DNA of 64,000 nt, taken from the NCBI GenBank assembly GCA_964370965.1, contig CAYJLW010000011.1, positions 1-64,000 of the forward strand, in the 5' to 3' direction. Of the stretch, positions 61,075 through 64,000 are shown one piece after another; positions within the stretch are counted from its first letter, which is position 1; every line of letters begins with the position of its first letter. The notes under the pieces were generated by a model. It was given only the letters and a program-made list of their open reading frames with translations, ran no database searches and was not told the origin of the DNA. The translations under genes and the position numbers were made by a program. This stretch comes from CAYJLW01 sp964370965. Its GTDB lineage: Bacteria > Actinomycetota > Acidimicrobiia > UBA2766.

Positions 61075-62612
61075 GCGACACCGCCCCGCCCGGCCACTTC
61101 CTCCTCGTCCTGCACTCCCACATGCCGTGGCTGAAGGCCGCGGGCCGCTGGCCCGTGGGCGAGGAATGGCTCTTCCAGGCCTGGGGGGAGGCATACCTCC
61201 CCGTCCTCGACGTCCTCGACCGCCAGGCCGCCCAGGGTCGCCGCGACGTCCTCACCCTCGGCCTCACCCCGCTCGTCCTCCAGCAGATGGACGACCCCGG
61301 CCTCCTGGGCCGCTTCCACGAGTGGCTGGGCCACGGCCTCCTCCGCTGCGAGATGCTGGCGGCCAACGCCGCGGAGTGGCCCGACGCCGCCGAGCGCCGG
61401 GATGCGGCGTCGTTCTGGTGGCGCCACCACAAGGCCCGCCTCGACAGCTTCGAGGCCCGGGGGCGGCGCCTCGTGCCGTCCTTCGCCCGCCTCGCCGCCG
61501 AGGGCACGGTCGAGGTCCTGGGCGGCCCTCTCACCCACGCGTACCTCCCGCTCCACGACGACGCCACCGTGCACGCGCAGCTCCGCCTCGGCCTCGACGC
61601 CGGCGAACGTCTCCTCGGCGTGCGCTCCCGGGGGATCTGGCTGCCCGAGTGCGCCTACCGGCCCGGCCTGGAGGACGTGATCGCAGCCGAGGGCGTCGAA
61701 CACCTCGTCCTCGACGGGCCCACGATCCTGCAGGCGGGCGGGTTCCCGGCGATCCGGCGGGCCTGGACGCTCGGGGACTCCAAGGTCGTGGCCGTGGGCC
61801 GGGACCTCGAGGTCGCCTACCGAGTGTGGTCCCCGACCGGCGGCTACCCGGGCCACGGCGCCTACCGGGAGTACCACCGCTGGGAGTGGGAGACCGGCCT
61901 GAAGCTGTGGCGGGTGACCGACAAGAAGGTCCCGCAGGCCGAGAAGGACTGGTACCGCCCCGAGTTCGTCGCCGACGTCGTCGCCGCCCAGGTGGCGAAC
62001 TTCCGCCGCCTGCTCCGCCAGTCCGTGCAGCGCCGCGGGGACGCCGTCGTCGCCTGCTACGACACGGAGCTGTTCGGGCACTGGTGGTGCGAGGGTCCGC
62101 AGTGGCTGGACGCGCTCCTCGACGCCCTCTGGGACGACGACACGCTCCGGCCCACGACGCCGGCGAGATACCTCGACGCTGTGGGCGCGGAGGGATCGCT
62201 GTCCCCGCCTGCGGGGAGCTGGGGCCTGGGCAAGGACTTCTCGATCTGGGACAACCCCGGCACCGAGGGGATGTGGCGGCGCCTCGGGGAGCTCGACGGC
62301 CGCCTCCGGACGGCGCTGGCGGCCCCCGGCACCGGGGCCGGGCCGGTCGCCGAGCGCCTCCTCGTGCAGGCGGCCCGGGAGCTCTGGCTGGCGGAGTGCA
62401 GCGACTGGCCGTTCATGATCGGCCACGACAAGTCCGTGGAGTACGCCCACGAACGCTTCGACGCCCACGCCGACGCCTGTGAGCGCTGCCTCGACGCCCT
62501 CTCCGAAACGCCGGCGCCGGAGCACGCTCCGGAGTGGCTCCCGCACCTCGAGGCCGACCACGACGTGGCACCCGGTATCGACGCCGACACGGTGCGGGCG
62601 GCGTATGCCTGA
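61071..62612 (+). CDS. GH57 1,4-alpha-glucan branching enzyme
   Basis: This 513-aa GH57 enzyme has the N-terminal HSHMPW, the nucleophile E193 in GIWLPECAYRPG, the acid/base D331 in ACYDTELFGHWW, and a C-terminal DUF1957 helical domain (WPFMIGHDKSVEYAHERF). It would introduce alpha-1,6 branches in glycogen-like or methylglucose polysaccharides. The M. tuberculosis counterpart by motif and position is Rv3031. The GTG overlaps the methyltransferase stop; the stop overlaps galT by 8 bp. Confidence 0.92.
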   Translation: MSDTAPPGHFLLVLHSHMPWLKAAGRWPVGEEWLFQAWGEAYLPVLDVLDRQAAQGRRDVLTLGLTPLVLQQMDDPGLLGRFHEWLGHGLLRCEMLAANAAEWPDAAERRDAASFWWRHHKARLDSFEARGRRLVPSFARLAAEGTVEVLGGPLTHAYLPLHDDATVHAQLRLGLDAGERLLGVRSRGIWLPECAYRPGLEDVIAAEGVEHLVLDGPTILQAGGFPAIRRAWTLGDSKVVAVGRDLEVAYRVWSPTGGYPGHGAYREYHRWEWETGLKLWRVTDKKVPQAEKDWYRPEFVADVVAAQVANFRRLLRQSVQRRGDAVVACYDTELFGHWWCEGPQWLDALLDALWDDDTLRPTTPARYLDAVGAEGSLSPPAGSWGLGKDFSIWDNPGTEGMWRRLGELDGRLRTALAAPGTGAGPVAERLLVQAARELWLAECSDWPFMIGHDKSVEYAHERFDAHADACERCLDALSETPAPEHAPEWLPHLEADHDVAPGIDADTVRAAYA

Positions 62613-63639
62613 GCCCACGCCGGAGGCGGGAGCCGGGCCGCAGCGACCTCCCGAGCCAGGAGGACCCGAGTACCGGGAGGGGCCCTTCGGGGACGTCGTG
62701 ATCGTCGCCGCCGCCCGGTCCCGCCGGCCCCACGACTCCCGGCGCCACGGCGCCCCCGGCACAGGGCCGGTCGCCCCGGGCGCCGTCCACCACGACCCAG
62801 ACTGCCCGTTCTGTGCAGGCAACGAGGATCGCACGCCGCCGGAGGTGGCAGCCATCCGTCCCGAGGGTTCCGCCCCGGACACGCCGGGCTGGCTGGCCCG
62901 GGTCGTCCCCAACCTGTACCCGGCGCTGGGCCCCGGGGCCCCAGGGCCACCGTGGACCGACGAGGCGACGGCCCGGCGGCGCCCCGCACACGGGGTCCAC
63001 GAGGTCCTCGTCCACTCCCCCGACCACGCCGGCCGTCTCTGCACCCTCCCTCCCGGGGCCCTCGCCGAGGCGCTGCAGATGTGGCAGGAGCGCATCCGCA
63101 CGCACCGGGCGGCGGGCTGGGCGGCGCTCGCCGTCGTCGTGAACGAGGGCCGGGAGGCGGGGGCGTCCCTGGCGCACCCGCACGCGCAGCTCTTCGCCGC
63201 CGACGTCGTCCCACCGGCGCTCGCCGCCGAGCAGCACGCCGCGAAGGATCGCCCCGTCGTGGCCGAGCTGGCGGCCGCCGAGGCCCGGGGGCCCCGGGCC
63301 GTCGATGCCGAGGGGGCTCTGGTCGCCTGGTGCCCCTGGGCGTCCACGACTCCCTATGAGGTTTGGCTCGCCCCGGCCCTGCCCGGCGCCGCACCCGCGT
63401 TCCCCGAGGAGACCCGCCTCCCCGAGGTCGCCGCCCTCCTGGGGCGGGTCGCCCGCCGCATCGCGGCCGCTGCCGGGGACCCCGCCCTCAACGTCGTCCT
63501 GCGCGACGACGCCCCCTGGCATCTTCGCGTCCTCCCCCGGACGTCGGTCCCGGCCGGCTTCGAGGCGGCCACGGGCGTCCGCATCCTCGCCCTCGCCCCC
63601 GAGGACGCCGCCGCCACCCTCCGCGACCCACGGGCGTGA
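62605..63639 (+). CDS. galT: Galactose-1-phosphate uridylyltransferase-like protein
   Basis: This 344-aa protein has two HIT-fold halves. The zinc Cys pair CPFC (67-70) and the catalytic H191-P-H193-Q motif (AHPHAQLF) are intact. GalT swaps UMP between UDP-glucose and galactose-1-phosphate. Overlap with the branching enzyme gene suggests a role in sugar-nucleotide supply for the same glycan, which is inference; it could also be an ADP-glucose or other nucleotide-sugar phosphorylase of the GalT family. Confidence 0.8.
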   Translation: MPEPTPEAGAGPQRPPEPGGPEYREGPFGDVVIVAAARSRRPHDSRRHGAPGTGPVAPGAVHHDPDCPFCAGNEDRTPPEVAAIRPEGSAPDTPGWLARVVPNLYPALGPGAPGPPWTDEATARRRPAHGVHEVLVHSPDHAGRLCTLPPGALAEALQMWQERIRTHRAAGWAALAVVVNEGREAGASLAHPHAQLFAADVVPPALAAEQHAAKDRPVVAELAAAEARGPRAVDAEGALVAWCPWASTTPYEVWLAPALPGAAPAFPEETRLPEVAALLGRVARRIAAAAGDPALNVVLRDDAPWHLRVLPRTSVPAGFEAATGVRILALAPEDAAATLRDPRA

Positions 63640-63719
63640 CGGCCTCCCCACGCCAAACCGGGCGCGCCAGACCCCGGATATGACGCGTAGCGCGCCCAGA
63701 AACGTGCTGTGAGAGCCCC

Positions 63720-63738
63720 GCCCGGCCGCGCGCCGGGC
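63720..63738. terminator. Hairpin between galT and regulator 4
   Basis: GCCCGGC, loop CGCGC, GCCGGGC: a perfect 7-bp stem between convergent genes. It is followed by a 15-bp tandem repeat (ccgggctacgag units, 63739-63768) that runs into the 3' end of the regulator gene. Confidence 0.55.
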
Positions 63739-63758
63739 TCCGGGCTACGAGCTCCGGG

Positions 63759-64000
63759 CTACGAGTTCCGGAGGCGGCCGGCCTCACGGTGGTCACCCCG
63801 GGCGGCGAAGGCATTCGCGAGGGAAGCCGTGAGGTCGGGGTCGTCGATGCCGAGGCCCGCCGCCGTCTCGGCCAGCGGGCCCGGTTCCCGCCGGCCCGTG
63901 TCGAGGGCCTCCACCGCGAGGTCCACCCAGCGGGCCCGGAGACGTGCGCGCTCGTCCTCCACGACGTCGTCGTAGGCGAGCTGGCGACCGCAGAGATCGC
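63759..64000 (-). CDS. BTAD/SARP-like regulator 4, partial
   Basis: Only the C-terminal 79 codons are inside the window. They align with the BTAD ends of the regulators at 1152 and 11666: DLCGRQLAYDD, then ERARLRARWVDLAVEAL and a final helix pair. The N-terminal part lies beyond the right edge. It is a fourth member of the family, 50 kb from regulator 2, and may also neighbour a giant secreted gene outside the window. Confidence 0.8.
   Translation of the reverse strand, partial: DLCGRQLAYDDVVEDERARLRARWVDLAVEALDTGRREPGPLAETAAGLGIDDPDLTASLANAFAARGDHREAGRLRNS

Overview
The window is a very GC-rich, gene-dense chromosome segment from an actinobacterium. The evidence is strong G/C bias at third codon positions, many GTG and TTG starts, ATGA/GTGA-coupled operons, an F420-type luciferase-like oxidoreductase, a BTAD/SARP regulator family, and a gene set that recalls Mycobacterium tuberculosis Rv3009c-Rv3031 (gatCAB, ligA, mnmA-cysteine desulfurase, etfBA divergent from a methyltransferase-GH57 pair). 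A deep-branching class such as Acidimicrobiia is plausible but not proven. Three 10-N gaps (223, 19562 and 60513), each flanked by G/C homopolymer-like sequence, indicate a draft or metagenome-derived scaffold.

Region 1 (about 0.5-19.5 kb) is the accessory and most unusual part. Two paralogous secreted proteins of 1835 and 1855 aa (3247-8754 and 13849-19416) each lie next to a paralogous ~660-aa regulator. In these regulators an OmpR-type winged helix and BTAD domain sit at the C-terminus, behind ~440 residues of predicted helical repeats. A truncated third regulator (9112-9702), a MazF-like toxin overlapping the stop codon of the first giant, and an archaeal-type ATPase/DUF234 protein lie between them. 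A fourth regulator of the family enters at the right edge (63759-64000). Both giant genes are preceded by two heptamers 4 bp apart and a hexamer 8 bp further on, which is the geometry described for SARP-activated promoters. The same geometry with the same core (TCAGGA) precedes a sigma-70-family gene at 31609.

Region 2 (19.6-36.5 kb) is mostly housekeeping: gatCAB, a lipoprotein, two MFS transporters, an acyl-CoA ligase/SDR pair, an LLM oxidoreductase, the sigma factor, metF, a nucleotidyltransferase two-gene cassette and ligA. Region 3 (36.6-49.3 kb) has an ABC-2 exporter operon, pyrE, a translationally coupled histidine kinase / response regulator / GGDEF-EAL operon, an E2-like acyltransferase, mnmA and a cysteine desulfurase. 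Region 4 (49.3-57.1 kb) is a MoxR-DUF58-DUF4129-DUF4350 cluster with SpoIIM-like and RDD proteins. Region 5 (57.5-63.7 kb) has etfBA, a VapBC module, a methyltransferase interrupted by a gap, a GH57 branching enzyme and a galT-like gene.

Four copies of a ~100-bp interspersed repeat (402, 28731, 54743, 57411) carry a perfect or near-perfect palindrome and a second hairpin. In three of them that second hairpin lies within 15 bp of a stop codon. I found no tRNA, rRNA, CRISPR array, transposase or prophage.
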